Positions 24,261-33,170 are shown, counted from the first letter of the stretch. The stretch: DNA of 64,000 nucleotides from Avoscillospira_A sp052117125 (GCF_052117125.1 NZ_JBQKJT010000002.1:124001-188000), one strand, 5' to 3'. Notes: generated by a model not told the origin, from the sequence alone. A program made the numbers and translations.

Positions 24261-24707
24261 ATGTTACAGCAACCCATTTCCGTTCAAAAGCTGGACCCCC
24301 GGGCCCGCCTGCCGGTCTACAGCTCCGAATATGCCGCCGGTGCGGACCTGTGCGCCTGCCTGGAAGAACCGGTGACCATCGCCCCCGGTGAAACCGTATT
24401 TCTCCACACAGGGCTTGCCATGGAAATCCCCGTGGGCTACGCCGGTCTCGTCTACGCCCGCAGCGGTATGGCATCCAAACGGGGGCTGGCCCCGGCCAAC
24501 AAAGTCGGCGTTGTGGATTCCGATTACCGGGGAGAATTTCTGGTGGCCCTCCACAACCACGGCACCGAGCCGCAAACCATTGAGCACGGGGAGCGCATTG
24601 CCCAACTGGTCATCACACCGGTGCTGCGGGGCCAGTTTCAGGAAGCCGATTCCCTCAGCGATACGGCCCGGGGCAGCGGCGGATTTGGTTCCACGGGACG
24701 GATGTGA
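24261..24707 (+). CDS. dut: Deoxyuridine 5'-triphosphate nucleotidohydrolase
   Basis: 148 residues, trimeric dUTPase that hydrolyses dUTP to dUMP and keeps uracil out of DNA. All five motifs are visible: AGADL (1), YARSGMASKRGL (2), NKVGVVDSDYRGE (3), GERIAQLVI (4) and RGSGGFGSTG (5, the phosphate-binding arm). Length is normal for the family. RBS AAAGGAG precedes ATG 24261. Its stop overlaps the start of the Nudix gene (TGATG), so the two are translationally coupled. Confidence 0.96.
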   Translation: MLQQPISVQKLDPRARLPVYSSEYAAGADLCACLEEPVTIAPGETVFLHTGLAMEIPVGYAGLVYARSGMASKRGLAPANKVGVVDSDYRGEFLVALHNHGTEPQTIEHGERIAQLVITPVLRGQFQEADSLSDTARGSGGFGSTGRM

Positions 24708-25183
24708 TGGATATGGTGCAGACAACCCTTTGCTATTTGGAACGGGACGGCCAATATCTGATGCTCCACCGGGTCAAAAAGGAAGCCGATGCCAACCGGG
24801 ATAAATGGATTGGCATCGGCGGCAAGTTTGAGGACCGGGAAAGCCCTGAGGACTGCGCCCTGCGGGAGGTCCGGGAGGAAACGGGTCTGACCATGACCGA
24901 CTACCGGTACCGGGGTATCGTCACCTTTGTATCGGACCGGTGGCCCACGGAGTATATGCACCTGTTCACCTGTACCGGCTGGACCGGTACGGTAAATCCG
25001 GACTGCGACGAGGGCGAACTGGCCTGGATTGGCAAGCAGGACCTGTTGGCCCTGCCCATGTGGGCCGGAGACAAGATTTTTCTGGAGCTGTTGGACAGCG
25101 ACGCGCCGTTCTTCTCTCTCAAGCTGGTGTACACCGGCGAGCGTTTGACCCAGGCCGTGCTCAACGGTAAGCCCATATTATAA
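24707..25183 (+). CDS. Nudix hydrolase, MutT/8-oxo-dGTP diphosphatase type
   Basis: 158 residues. The Nudix box GGKFEDRESPEDCALREVREE (about residues 38-58) is complete, with the catalytic REVREE helix. The N-terminus QTTLCYLERDGQYLMLHRVKKE is that of MutT-like 8-oxo-dGTP or 8-oxo-dGDP hydrolases. Translation starts at ATG 24707 overlapping the dut stop; a GTG one codon earlier is possible. The location after dut supports a house-cleaning role for oxidised or non-canonical nucleotides. Confidence 0.88.
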   Translation: MDMVQTTLCYLERDGQYLMLHRVKKEADANRDKWIGIGGKFEDRESPEDCALREVREETGLTMTDYRYRGIVTFVSDRWPTEYMHLFTCTGWTGTVNPDCDEGELAWIGKQDLLALPMWAGDKIFLELLDSDAPFFSLKLVYTGERLTQAVLNGKPIL

Positions 25184-25211
25184 ATATTGTTTCGGTACTG
25201 CCATGATACAA

Positions 25212-25248
25212 AAAGGGTGCGCTGCAAGATTACTGCAACGCACCCTTT
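25212..25248. terminator. Bidirectional terminator between nudix and phoR
   Basis: AAAGGGTGCG (25212-25221) pairs with CGCACCCTTT (25239-25248), with a further inner TGCA/TGCA pairing. It lies between the convergent Nudix and histidine kinase genes, with A and T runs on both sides. Confidence 0.8.
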
Positions 25249-25267
25249 GAACACGTTTGGAAAAAAA

Positions 25268-26926
25268 TCAGTTGGTGGGGAACCGGACGGTAATCGTGGT
25301 ACCCTTGCCCAGGGCGCTGTCCAGTTCGATGGTGGCATTGTGGATCATGGCCGCATGCTTGACGATGGACAGTCCCAGACCCGTGCCGCCGATCTCTTTG
25401 GAGTGGCTCTTGTCCACCCGGTAGAACCGTTCAAACACACGGTTCTGGTGCTCGGTGGCGATGCCGATGCCCGTATCCTGGACCTGGACCACGGCTTCAT
25501 GCTCCTGCCGGGAGACGGTGACGGTGACGCTGCCGCCCCGGTTGTTGTACTTGATGCCGTTATCACAGAGGTTGTACAGAATATCGCTGAGGAGACGGGG
25601 CACGCCCAAAAGCTCCGCCGATTCGCCGCCGCACCGCAGCTGGATACCCTGCTGGGCGGCGTAGGGCTTCAGCCGCTCCACCACATCCCGTGCAATGCTC
25701 AGCAAATCCACAGGCTCCTTGGCTTCGTCGCCGCCGCCTTCGTCGAGACGGGACAGGCGGATGATATCCTCCACCAGCGTAATGAGACGCTGGGCCTCGT
25801 TGTAAATCTGGTCGATGAACTGGGGCAGATCGGCCTCCCGGACAATGCCGTTCTTGATGATTTCGGCACAGCCGGAAATGGAGTGCAGGGGCGTTTTCAG
25901 CTCATGGGACACATTGGCTGTAAACTCCCGCCGCATCTGCTCGGCGTGGCTCTTTTCGGTGATATCGAAGATCAGCAGGACAATGCCGGACACCTGGCCG
26001 TCGGAGAGAACGGGGCTGGCCACCAGCTGGTATTCGCTGTCGCCATCGGGCAGGGTGGATTGGGCATGCTGGCCGGACCGGGCCCGGAACAGCACATCCT
26101 GGATTTCCTGGGAACGGTTCACCGTCAGAATATCCCGTCCCACGGCATTCTGGTCGGTCCCCAGAAGCCGCGCCGCCGACTGGTTGATGCTGAGAATCTG
26201 ACCGGACGCGCCCAGCAACGCCAAGCCCTCGCTCATGGCGCCGGTGACCACGTCAAATTCATGCTGTTTCTGCTGCAATTCCGCCAGCTGGTCCACAATC
26301 TGCCGGTGCTGCCGCTCAATGCGGCCCAACAGCGGCGCGACCTCTTCATACGTCTCATTGGACAAGGGATCGTCCAGATTCAGATTGTTGAGGGGCTCCA
26401 CAATCTTCTTGGACAGGCGGCTTGCCAGCAGCGCCGACAGCAGGCAGGAGGCCAGCAGCATCACCGCCGCCGGTTGGAGCATCATCAGCAGGAAGCTGAC
26501 CAGGGAATACTGGACCGTGGACACGCGAATAATGGAGTTGTCCTCCAACCGCTCCGCCGTATAGATCATACGGGTCAGCAGCGTGGCGGAATAGTGCTCG
26601 CTCTCTCCGTAGCCGTAGGCAATGGCCTCCCGGACCTCTTCCCGGTCCAGATGGTTCTCCATTTTGGAGGCGTTGGCGTCCGTGTCATAGAGCACTGTGC
26701 CGTCCGCATCAATCCAAGTGATGCGGTAGTCCTGCACCTTCAATTGCTCCAGATAGTCCGCTCCCTCATTGGCCACCGCATGGGTCACCAGGTCCGTCTG
26801 TGTCTTCAGCTGCTTATGCTGCAACTGGTTGAAAAATCCATAGAGTACGCTCATAATGAGCACCGTACCCGCCAGAAGAATCACCAGCGCCACAAAGAAA
26901 ATGGAGCGGAAAATGCGCTTTGTCAC
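25268..26926 (-). CDS. phoR: Phosphate sensor histidine kinase PhoR
   Basis: 552 residues. Two membrane helices (about 8-30 and 143-168) flank an extracytoplasmic sensing domain; then come a HAMP-like linker, a PAS domain (about 225-325), the DHp domain with phospho-acceptor H341 in FTANVSHELKTP, and the ATPase domain with N-box LCDNGIKYN, DTGIGI and GGTGLGLSIV. It phosphorylates the adjacent response regulator in response to low phosphate or signals from the Pst system. The start is GTG 26926, overlapping the phoB stop by four bases. It is the last gene of the pst-pho operon. Confidence 0.93.
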   Translation of the reverse strand: MTKRIFRSIFFVALVILLAGTVLIMSVLYGFFNQLQHKQLKTQTDLVTHAVANEGADYLEQLKVQDYRITWIDADGTVLYDTDANASKMENHLDREEVREAIAYGYGESEHYSATLLTRMIYTAERLEDNSIIRVSTVQYSLVSFLLMMLQPAAVMLLASCLLSALLASRLSKKIVEPLNNLNLDDPLSNETYEEVAPLLGRIERQHRQIVDQLAELQQKQHEFDVVTGAMSEGLALLGASGQILSINQSAARLLGTDQNAVGRDILTVNRSQEIQDVLFRARSGQHAQSTLPDGDSEYQLVASPVLSDGQVSGIVLLIFDITEKSHAEQMRREFTANVSHELKTPLHSISGCAEIIKNGIVREADLPQFIDQIYNEAQRLITLVEDIIRLSRLDEGGGDEAKEPVDLLSIARDVVERLKPYAAQQGIQLRCGGESAELLGVPRLLSDILYNLCDNGIKYNNRGGSVTVTVSRQEHEAVVQVQDTGIGIATEHQNRVFERFYRVDKSHSKEIGGTGLGLSIVKHAAMIHNATIELDSALGKGTTITVRFPTN

Positions 26927-27600
26927 GGGTGCTCCACCTCCAGTCGATAGCCTACGCCGCGGACCGTTTCGATATAGTCGCCGCAGCGTCCCAGCTTCTG
27001 CCGCAGGGTCCGCATATGGACGTCCACCGTGCGGGTCTCGCCGTCAAAGTCATATCCCCAGATTTCACCCAGGAGCCGGTCCCGGGTGAACACCTGGCCC
27101 ACATGCTCCATCATGGCCCGCAGGACTTCAAATTCTTTCAGCGTCAGCGTCACCCGCTGACCGTCCACCGTTACGATGTGCTCACCCAGATTCAGGCTCA
27201 GTGCTCCCGCCTGGAGCACCTGCTGGTCCTGCCGGGGCGTGGTACGCCGGAGCACGGCCTTGACCCGGGAAACCATCTCCATCATGCCGAAGGGCTTCGC
27301 TAAATAGTCGTCGGCGCCCAAATCCAAGCCCGTGACCTTGTCGTACTCGCTGCCCTTGGCCGTGGCCAGAATCACGGGGAGTTCCGCCGTAGCCGGGTTG
27401 TTCCGGAGCTTTTTGAGAATGGTCAGACCATCGTCGCCGGGCAGCATGATATCCAGCAGCACCAGCTGGGGACGGGTCTTTTTCATGGCTTCAAAGAAGG
27501 CCGCGCCGTCGGCCAGCCCCTCTGCCTCAAACCCCGTGGAGCGCAAGGTGTAGACCACCATATTGCGGATGCCTGCGTCATCCTCCACGCAGTAAATCAT
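26923..27600 (-). CDS. phoB: Phosphate regulon response regulator, PhoB/PhoP
   Basis: 225 residues from ATG 27600 behind GAGGAGGG. The receiver domain has the acidic pair in YCVEDDAG, the phospho-Asp in LVLLDIMLPGDDG (about residue 53) and the conserved Lys in DYLAKPFGMMEM. The C-terminal winged helix of the OmpR class ends in RTVDVHMRTLRQKLG and IETVRGVGYRL. It binds Pho-box repeats, such as those ahead of pstS, when phosphorylated by PhoR. Its ATG overlaps the phoU stop and its stop overlaps the phoR start, so all are coupled. Confidence 0.94.
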   Translation of the reverse strand: MIYCVEDDAGIRNMVVYTLRSTGFEAEGLADGAAFFEAMKKTRPQLVLLDIMLPGDDGLTILKKLRNNPATAELPVILATAKGSEYDKVTGLDLGADDYLAKPFGMMEMVSRVKAVLRRTTPRQDQQVLQAGALSLNLGEHIVTVDGQRVTLTLKEFEVLRAMMEHVGQVFTRDRLLGEIWGYDFDGETRTVDVHMRTLRQKLGRCGDYIETVRGVGYRLEVEHP

Positions 27601-28250
27601 TCCGCACCCTCCTCGTCGTGGCGGCCCGTGATGGAGAACACCACCCACTCGGCGATATTGGTGGCATGGTCGCCGATGCGCTCAAAGTATTTGGCGATCA
27701 TCAGCAAATCCAGGGCATACTCGGCCTTTTCCGTGGATGTACGCAGAATCTCCAGCAGTTCATGCTTGACCTTGTTGAACAGGTCGTCCACCACATCGTC
27801 ATACTTGATGACCTCCACAGCGGCCCGGACATCCCGGCTGACAAAGGCATCCACAGCGCCGGTGACCATTTTGATGGCGGCCCGGGCCATATTTCCAATG
27901 TGCAGGGTGTCATCGGAGGCGGTGAGATCGGCCACAGTGACAATTTCCGCAATATCCGCCGACTGATCGCCGATGCGTTCCATATCGGTGATCATTTTCA
28001 GCGCCGAAGAGACAATGCGCAGGTCCCGGGCCACCGGCTGCTGCTGCAACAGGAGTTTCAGGCACATGGCCTCGATTTCCCGCTCCTTTTGATCGATTTC
28101 CGAATCGCTGTGGACCACCTTGGCGGCCAGCTCCTTGTCCCCTTCCAGCAGGGATTTGGCGGCCATGGCAATGACCTTCTCGCAGAGAGAGCCCATGGTG
28201 ATCATTTCGCGGTTCAACTGCATCAGCTGTTCGTCGAATGTCTTTCTCAT
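27597..28250 (-). CDS. phoU: Phosphate transport regulator PhoU
   Basis: 217 residues, two similar three-helix bundles of about 100 residues each. It begins RKTFDEQLMQLNREMITMGSL and contains the second-repeat signature DAFVSRDVRAAVEVIKYDDVVDDL; metal-binding acidic patches E/D-K-x3-D are in KEREIEAMCLKLL and IGDHATNIAEWV. PhoU links the Pst transporter to PhoR and prevents phosphate-replete activation. It overlaps pstB by one base and phoB by four. Confidence 0.95.
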   Translation of the reverse strand: MRKTFDEQLMQLNREMITMGSLCEKVIAMAAKSLLEGDKELAAKVVHSDSEIDQKEREIEAMCLKLLLQQQPVARDLRIVSSALKMITDMERIGDQSADIAEIVTVADLTASDDTLHIGNMARAAIKMVTGAVDAFVSRDVRAAVEVIKYDDVVDDLFNKVKHELLEILRTSTEKAEYALDLLMIAKYFERIGDHATNIAEWVVFSITGRHDEEGAE

Positions 28251-29011
28251 TATCCGAACCTCCCGGTGATATAATCTTCGGTACGCTTGTCCTTGGGCAT
28301 GGAAAAGAGCGTATCGGTGTCATCAAATTCCACCAGTTCACCCAGCAGGAAAAATGCCGTTTTATCGGAAATTCGGGCGGCCTGCTGCATATTATGGGTG
28401 ACCATGACGATAGTATACTCGTTTTTCAGCTCCGCGGCAAGGTCTTCGATCTTGGAGGTGGAGATGGGGTCCAGGGCGGAGGTTGCCTCGTCCATCAGCA
28501 GAACATCCGGCTCCACGGCCAAGGCCCGGGCGATGCACAGACGCTGCTGCTGGCCGCCGGACATACCCAGGGCCGACTTTTTCAGACGGTCCTTGACCTC
28601 GTCCCAGATGGCGGCGGCCCGAAGGGACCGCTCCACAATGTCATCCAGCTTGGCCTTGTTGCGGACGCCGTGGGTCCGGGGACCATAGGCCACATTGTCA
28701 TAGATGGACATGGGGAAGGGATTGGGCTTCTGGAACACCATACCGATGCGTTTGCGCAGCCAGGTCACATCCACGTCGCTGCCGTAGATGTTCTGTTCCC
28801 GGTACAGGAGCTGTCCCTTGATGGTGACGCCTGGCACCAGGTCATTCATACGGTTGATGGTCTTCATAAAGGTGGATTTGCCGCAGCCGGAGGGGCCGAT
28901 GAGGGCGGTGATCTTCTTCTCGGGAATGGACATGGTAATGCCCTTCAGTGCCTGATGGTCGCCGTAGAACAAATCCAGGTTTTCCGAACGTAAAATGGTC
29001 GTGTCAGCCAT
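28250..29011 (-). CDS. pstB: Phosphate ABC transporter ATP-binding protein PstB
   Basis: 253 residues, ATPase of the high-affinity phosphate importer. Walker A is GPSGCGKST (about residue 39), the Q-loop follows, the signature is MSGGQQQRLCIARAL, and Walker B is VLLMDEATSALDP. The PstB-specific FMKTINRMNDL and VFQKPNPFPMSIYDNVAYGPR are both present. It drives PstA and PstC in the membrane. Confidence 0.97.
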   Translation of the reverse strand: MADTTILRSENLDLFYGDHQALKGITMSIPEKKITALIGPSGCGKSTFMKTINRMNDLVPGVTIKGQLLYREQNIYGSDVDVTWLRKRIGMVFQKPNPFPMSIYDNVAYGPRTHGVRNKAKLDDIVERSLRAAAIWDEVKDRLKKSALGMSGGQQQRLCIARALAVEPDVLLMDEATSALDPISTSKIEDLAAELKNEYTIVMVTHNMQQAARISDKTAFFLLGELVEFDDTDTLFSMPKDKRTEDYITGRFG

Positions 29012-29030
29012 GACGGATACTCCTTTGTCT

Positions 29031-29888
29031 TTATTGGGGCTTGAGCTTCTTACCGGCCAGAGAGGCGGCGAAGTTGATGAGCACCGTCAGCACCAGCAGG
29101 ACGGTGGCAATGGAGAAGGCCACGGAGAACTCGGCCTCTTCTTTAGCATAGACGTACAGGGCCACGGTCAGTGTGGCGCCGGAACTCTTCATGATGCCGG
29201 AGATGGTGGAGAAGTCCTGCATCCCCACGGCCATGCTGACGGTGTACATGAGGACGGCGCTTTCGCCCACAATGCGGCCCACGGCCAGAATGCAGCCGGT
29301 AACGATGCCGTCGATGGAACTGGGCAGCACCACCGTGCGAATCATGTGCCATTTGCCGCTGCCCAGGCCCAGGGAACCTTCCCGGTAGGACTGGGGCACG
29401 GTCTTGAGACTTTCCTGGGTGGTCCGGATGATGGTGGGCAGGACCATGATGACCAGGGTCAGAGAACCGGCCAGCAGGGTTTTGCCCATGTTCAGGGAGA
29501 TGCAGAACACCATGGAGCCCACCATGGCGTAGATGATGGAGGGGATACCGGCCAGCGTCTCCGTGGCGAACTCGATGATCTCCACCAGGCGGCGGTTCCG
29601 GGCGTATTCAGTCAGATAGATGGCCGCGCCCACACCCAGGGGCAGGGCGATGACCAGAGAAACCACGATGACATACAGGGTATTGCAGATGGCCGGGAAA
29701 ATACCCATGGTACCCCGGAGGATGCTCCGCTCCGTGGTCAGGAATTCCCAGTTGATGCCCGGTATGCCTTGGTAGAGGATGTAGCCGATGAGACACACCA
29801 GCAGCAGGCAGGTGATGGCGGCGCAGAGATAGAGCATGGTCCGGGTCACAATCTCATAGGCCCGGCGGGAGGGCGACAGTTTCTTCAT
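29031..29888 (-). CDS. pstA: Phosphate ABC transporter permease PstA
   Basis: 285 residues with six membrane helices, the first near residues 14-38. The PstA hallmarks GVGAAIYLTEYARNRRL and TLAGIPSIIYAMVG are present, followed by LPTIIRTTQESLKTVPQSYREGSLGLG, which contains the ATPase-coupling loop. It forms the channel together with PstC, encoded six bases upstream. Confidence 0.96.
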   Translation of the reverse strand: MKKLSPSRRAYEIVTRTMLYLCAAITCLLLVCLIGYILYQGIPGINWEFLTTERSILRGTMGIFPAICNTLYVIVVSLVIALPLGVGAAIYLTEYARNRRLVEIIEFATETLAGIPSIIYAMVGSMVFCISLNMGKTLLAGSLTLVIMVLPTIIRTTQESLKTVPQSYREGSLGLGSGKWHMIRTVVLPSSIDGIVTGCILAVGRIVGESAVLMYTVSMAVGMQDFSTISGIMKSSGATLTVALYVYAKEEAEFSVAFSIATVLLVLTVLINFAASLAGKKLKPQ

Positions 29889-29894
29889 ACGGAT

Positions 29895-30821
29895 TTATCC
29901 CTCCTTGTCCCGCTTGAGCAGGGTGTTGAGCAGAACATTGATGAGCATGATGAAGAGGAACAGCACCAGACCGATGGAGTACAGGGCGTTTCTCTGCAAG
30001 CTTCCCACGGAAGCGTAATTCATCTCGATGGCAATGCCGGTGGTGAGAAACCGGACGCTGGAGAACAACGACGGCATATTGGCCACGTTGCCGGCCACCA
30101 TGATGATGGCCATGGCTTCACCGATGGCGCGGCCGATGCCCAGAACCACGGCGGCGGCAATGCCGCTTTTGGCCGCGGGGACGCTGACGCGGAAATACGT
30201 TTCCAGCTCTGTCGCGCCCAGAGCCAGGGAGGCGGCCTCATAGTCCTGGGGCACGGCGTTGAGGGCCGTTTCCGACACAGAGATGATGGAAGGCAAAATC
30301 ATAATCGCCAGAACGATGATGGCCGCGAAGAGGCTGTCACCGGCGGGCAGATGGAAGGTTTCGCGAATCCACGGCACCAGAACAAACATACCCACCAGGC
30401 CGTAGACCACAGAGGGGATACCGGCCAGCAGATTGACCGTGGTGCGGATGACGGCGGCCACCTTGGGGGGCGCCACCTTGGAGAGATACACGGCGGTGAA
30501 GAAACCGATGGGCACGCCGATGACGATGGCCCCGGCGGTACCGTAGATGGAGGTCAGGATAAAGCCCAAAATCCCATATTGATCGTTTTGGGCCGACCAG
30601 GTGGTGCCAAAGAGGAAGTTCAGCAGGCCCACTTCCCGGATGGCGGGAATGCCGGAAACAATGAGGTAAATGCTGATAATCAGCACAAAGCCTACGGCCA
30701 CCAGGCCGCAAATCAAAAAGAGGATCTGCATAATCCGTTCAGCGGGCTTGATGGCGGCGCAGAACGACCGGGCTGCCGTCTGCTCCGGCTGCGGGTTCGG
30801 AGAGGTCATGGCGTCTTTCAT
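29895..30821 (-). CDS. pstC: Phosphate ABC transporter permease PstC
   Basis: 308 residues, six membrane helices after a 35-residue cytoplasmic N-terminus. Hallmarks are GVPIGFFTAVYLSKVAPPK, LLAGIPSVVYGLVGMFVLVP, and SETALNAVPQDYEAASLALGAT with the coupling helix. About 100 bases separate it from pstS. Confidence 0.96.
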   Translation of the reverse strand: MKDAMTSPNPQPEQTAARSFCAAIKPAERIMQILFLICGLVAVGFVLIISIYLIVSGIPAIREVGLLNFLFGTTWSAQNDQYGILGFILTSIYGTAGAIVIGVPIGFFTAVYLSKVAPPKVAAVIRTTVNLLAGIPSVVYGLVGMFVLVPWIRETFHLPAGDSLFAAIIVLAIMILPSIISVSETALNAVPQDYEAASLALGATELETYFRVSVPAAKSGIAAAVVLGIGRAIGEAMAIIMVAGNVANMPSLFSSVRFLTTGIAIEMNYASVGSLQRNALYSIGLVLFLFIMLINVLLNTLLKRDKEG

Positions 30822-30924
30822 ACGTTTTGTTCAGCCTTTCGGTTTGTCGGTTTGTTGGAGTTGCGGCGAACAGGCACGGCCGGTAGGCCGGCCGCACCTG
30901 TTTGGAACCGTATGATGGCTTGCG

Positions 30925-31839
30925 TCAGGGAGCAACCACACCGGCCATGGTGATATACTGGGCAGCCTCGTCGCTCATGACGAAGTCCAGGAAGCCCTGG
31001 GCAGCGGCGCTCAGTTCCACACCGTCCTTGGTGACCATGACGAAGGGACGCTGCAAGGTGTAGCTGCCGTCCTTGACGGTCTCCTCAGAGGGGGCCACGC
31101 CGTCCACCTTCACAGCGGACACGGTGTCATCGACAGCGGACAGAGAGGCGTAACCGATGGCGCCGGGGTTGGAAGCGACCTGGCCGATGACGTCGCCGGT
31201 GGAGGAGTACTCATTGGTGTACTTGCACTCGCCGTCTACCCCCACGATTTCCTCGAAGGCGCTGCGGGTGCCGGAACCGTCCTCACGGCCCAGAACGGCG
31301 ATCTCCTGATCGGCGCCGCCCACTTCGCTCCAGTTGGTGATCTCACCCTTGTAAATCTGGGCGATCTGGTCCACGGTCAGGTCGGTGACGGTGTTGGCGG
31401 GGTTGACCACAATGGCCACACCGTCCAGCGCCACAATGTGCTCCACCGCGCCGTTGGTCTTTTCCTCGTCCTTCAACGCACGGGAAGACAGGCCGATATC
31501 CACAGTCTCATTGAGGACCGCCTCAATGCCTGCACCGGAACCGGTACCGGAGTAGTTGACGGTAACATCGGGGTTCAGCTCCTCGAAGACCTCCATCATA
31601 ATGAGCATCATTTCATTCATGGAGGTGGAGCCGTCGGTATTGACGGTGCCGGACAGGGCCTGCACGGTGCCGGTGGTCTCCTCGGCAGCGGTGTCCTCCG
31701 TGGCGGTATCCTGCGTGGTGGCACCCTCTGCAGCGGTATCCTCGGTGGTGTCGGCGGGAGCCGCAGTGGTAGAGCCGCAGCCGGTGAACATGGCCAGGAC
31801 CGTCATCAGGGACAGCGCCAGGCAGACAAACTTTTTCAT
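30925..31839 (-). CDS. pstS: Phosphate-binding lipoprotein PstS
   Basis: 304 residues. The lipoprotein signal peptide ends at lipidated C21 (AMFTGC). A Thr/Ala/Glu-rich spacer of about 40 residues then holds the domain away from the membrane. The phosphate-binding loops are in VNTDGSTSMNEM, YSGTGSGAGI and GREDGSGTRSAFEE. It captures phosphate outside the cell and hands it to PstCA. It is the first gene of the operon and lies directly behind the PhoP-type repeats. Confidence 0.97.
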   Translation of the reverse strand: MKKFVCLALSLMTVLAMFTGCGSTTAAPADTTEDTAAEGATTQDTATEDTAAEETTGTVQALSGTVNTDGSTSMNEMMLIMMEVFEELNPDVTVNYSGTGSGAGIEAVLNETVDIGLSSRALKDEEKTNGAVEHIVALDGVAIVVNPANTVTDLTVDQIAQIYKGEITNWSEVGGADQEIAVLGREDGSGTRSAFEEIVGVDGECKYTNEYSSTGDVIGQVASNPGAIGYASLSAVDDTVSAVKVDGVAPSEETVKDGSYTLQRPFVMVTKDGVELSAAAQGFLDFVMSDEAAQYITMAGVVAP

Positions 31840-31916
31840 TGTGACATATCTCCTTTTGTTTTGCGGTGTTCTCGCGCTTGGCGAGGGAACTTACAGTTAT
31901 GATGATACAAATCCTT

Positions 31917-31983
31917 TGTAAAATACGAAAGAAGTGTAAAATCAAATCTATGTTAAATCCAAATCCGGCGGACATTTTGTAAA
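31917..31983 (-). promoter_or_regulatory. PhoP/PhoB-type box cluster of the pst operon
   Basis: Read on the minus strand, TTTACA occurs at 31917-31922, 31935-31940 and 31978-31983, and TTAACA at 31951-31956. These match the TT(A/T)ACA repeat bound by PhoP of Gram-positives. A possible -10 (TATCAT) follows nine bases downstream of the last box, the layout of activator-dependent Pho promoters. The operon carries its own regulator genes, so this is positive autoregulation under phosphate starvation. Confidence 0.65.
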
Positions 31984-32109
31984 ATCCCGTCACAGCCCAT
32001 ATTTTTTATGGATATCTCCCAAATTCCCCTGTCGTAATTTAAGAAATCTGCACATTTGTAAAATAGTTGTGCCACCATAAGGTAAAAAGATTTCGTCTGT
32101 TGTTGCGCC

Positions 32110-32137
32110 TTGACTTTTTACAATGGCGCGGTATAAT
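32110..32137 (+). promoter_or_regulatory. Promoter of the DUF134/NafY gene
   Basis: TTGACT (32110-32115), 16-base spacer, TATAAT (32132-32137). The leader to ATG 32179 is about 35 bases and has GGAGG. Confidence 0.75.
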
Positions 32138-32178
32138 AGTGGTAAATAAACGGCATATGCCAGAAATGGAGGCAGCCA

Positions 32179-32937
32179 ATGGCCAGACCGAAGAAGGACC
32201 GCCGCATCTGCCGTCTGCCGGGGACGTGCCGCTTCGGTCCCCTGGACGACGGCCCTTACGGGGTGGAGATCATGACCGTAGAGGAGCTGGAGGCCATCCG
32301 TCAAATTGATCTGGAGGGTCTGAGCCAGGAGGACTGCGCCGCCCGCATGAACGTGGCCCGCACCACGGCCCAGACCATTTACAACAGCGCCCGGGAAAAG
32401 CTGGCCCGCTGCGTTGTGGATGGGCTGGAGCTGCGCATCGAGGGCGGCAGCTACCATGTCTGCGGCGGCGCGGGCTGTACCGGCTGTCCCGTTCCGGCAC
32501 AAATTGCCAAATTAAATGACAAGGAGACGTCCCATATGAAAATCGCAGTCACCTATGAAAACGGTCAGGTCTATCAACATTTTGGCCACAGCAAGCAGTT
32601 CAAGGTCTACACCGTGGAGGACGGCAAGGTGACCGATGCCCAGGTGGTGGACACCAATGGCAGCGGCCACGGCGCTTTGGCGGGATTCCTGGGCGGCTAT
32701 CAGGTAGATACCCTCATCTGCGGCGGCATCGGCGGCGGTGCGCAGATGGCACTGGCCGAAGCCGGTATCAAGCTGTACGGCGGTGTCACCGGCGACGCCG
32801 ACGCGGCGGTGGAAGCCCTGCTGGCCGGAACCCTCCAGTACCAGCCCGACATTACCTGTAGCCATCACGGCGAGGGGCACCAGTGCGGTCATCACCACGG
32901 CGAAGGCCACCAGTGCGGCCATGGCTCCTGCCACTAA
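32179..32937 (+). CDS. DUF134 DNA-binding domain fused to NifX/NafY-type metal-cofactor domain
   Basis: 252 residues in two parts. Residues 1-100 are DUF134, a small helix-turn-helix protein with RPKKDRRICRLPGTCRFGP, LSQEDCAARMNVARTTAQTIYNSAREKLA and a Cys-rich CGGAGCTGCP end. Residues 119-205 are a dinitrogenase iron-molybdenum cofactor domain (MKIAVTYENGQVYQHFGHSKQF, ICGGIGGGAQMALAEAGI). The last 30 residues are a His/Cys/Gly tail with HHGEGHQCGH twice, a likely metal-binding end. There are no nitrogenase genes here. It may be a metal or Fe-S responsive regulator. An internal ATG at 32536 with AAGGAG could also give the second domain alone. Confidence 0.85.
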   Translation: MARPKKDRRICRLPGTCRFGPLDDGPYGVEIMTVEELEAIRQIDLEGLSQEDCAARMNVARTTAQTIYNSAREKLARCVVDGLELRIEGGSYHVCGGAGCTGCPVPAQIAKLNDKETSHMKIAVTYENGQVYQHFGHSKQFKVYTVEDGKVTDAQVVDTNGSGHGALAGFLGGYQVDTLICGGIGGGAQMALAEAGIKLYGGVTGDADAAVEALLAGTLQYQPDITCSHHGEGHQCGHHHGEGHQCGHGSCH

Positions 32938-32960
32938 TTCAAATCGAATACGCTCTTAGG

Positions 32961-33004
32961 AAACGCACCGGCTGTCGCCCTCATGGGACGAAGCCGGTGC
33001 GTTT
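32961..33004 (+). terminator. Terminator of the DUF134/NafY gene
   Basis: A perfect 13-base-pair stem AAACGCACCGGCT (32961-32973) with its complement at 32992-33004 ending in GTTT. It directly abuts repeat island A. Confidence 0.75.
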
Positions 33005-33170
33005 GCGGCTTTGCCGCAGGGATTGCGCCATCTGCCGATGGCGCTTTGGAACGCTTGGGGTATTTCGCTGGCTGCGGCCAGCGGGATTTCGTCCGCCGCG
33101 GCGGGCGACCGGGGTCCTGCCCCTGGACCCCGCAATTTTTTCGAGAAAAAATTGCGTAAAAGCTTTCACT
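33005..33170. repeat. Intergenic palindrome island A
   Basis: A run of short hairpins without a gene: GCGGC/GCCGC (33005-33017), GCGCCATC/GATGGCGC (33025-33044), CGCTGGC/GCCAGCG, CCGCCGCGGCGG, GGGGTCC/GGACCCC, and CAATTTTTTC/GAAAAAATTG (33133-33154), then a TAAAAGCTTT motif. The same units occur in the same relative order in islands B and C. It lies between two plus-strand genes; short frames inside it are not genes. Confidence 0.8.

Noticed and set aside
25187..30953. Long plus-strand frames opposite phoR, pstA, pstB and pstC
   Set aside because: Antisense shadows; the minus-strand genes have overlapping starts and stops and full family motifs.
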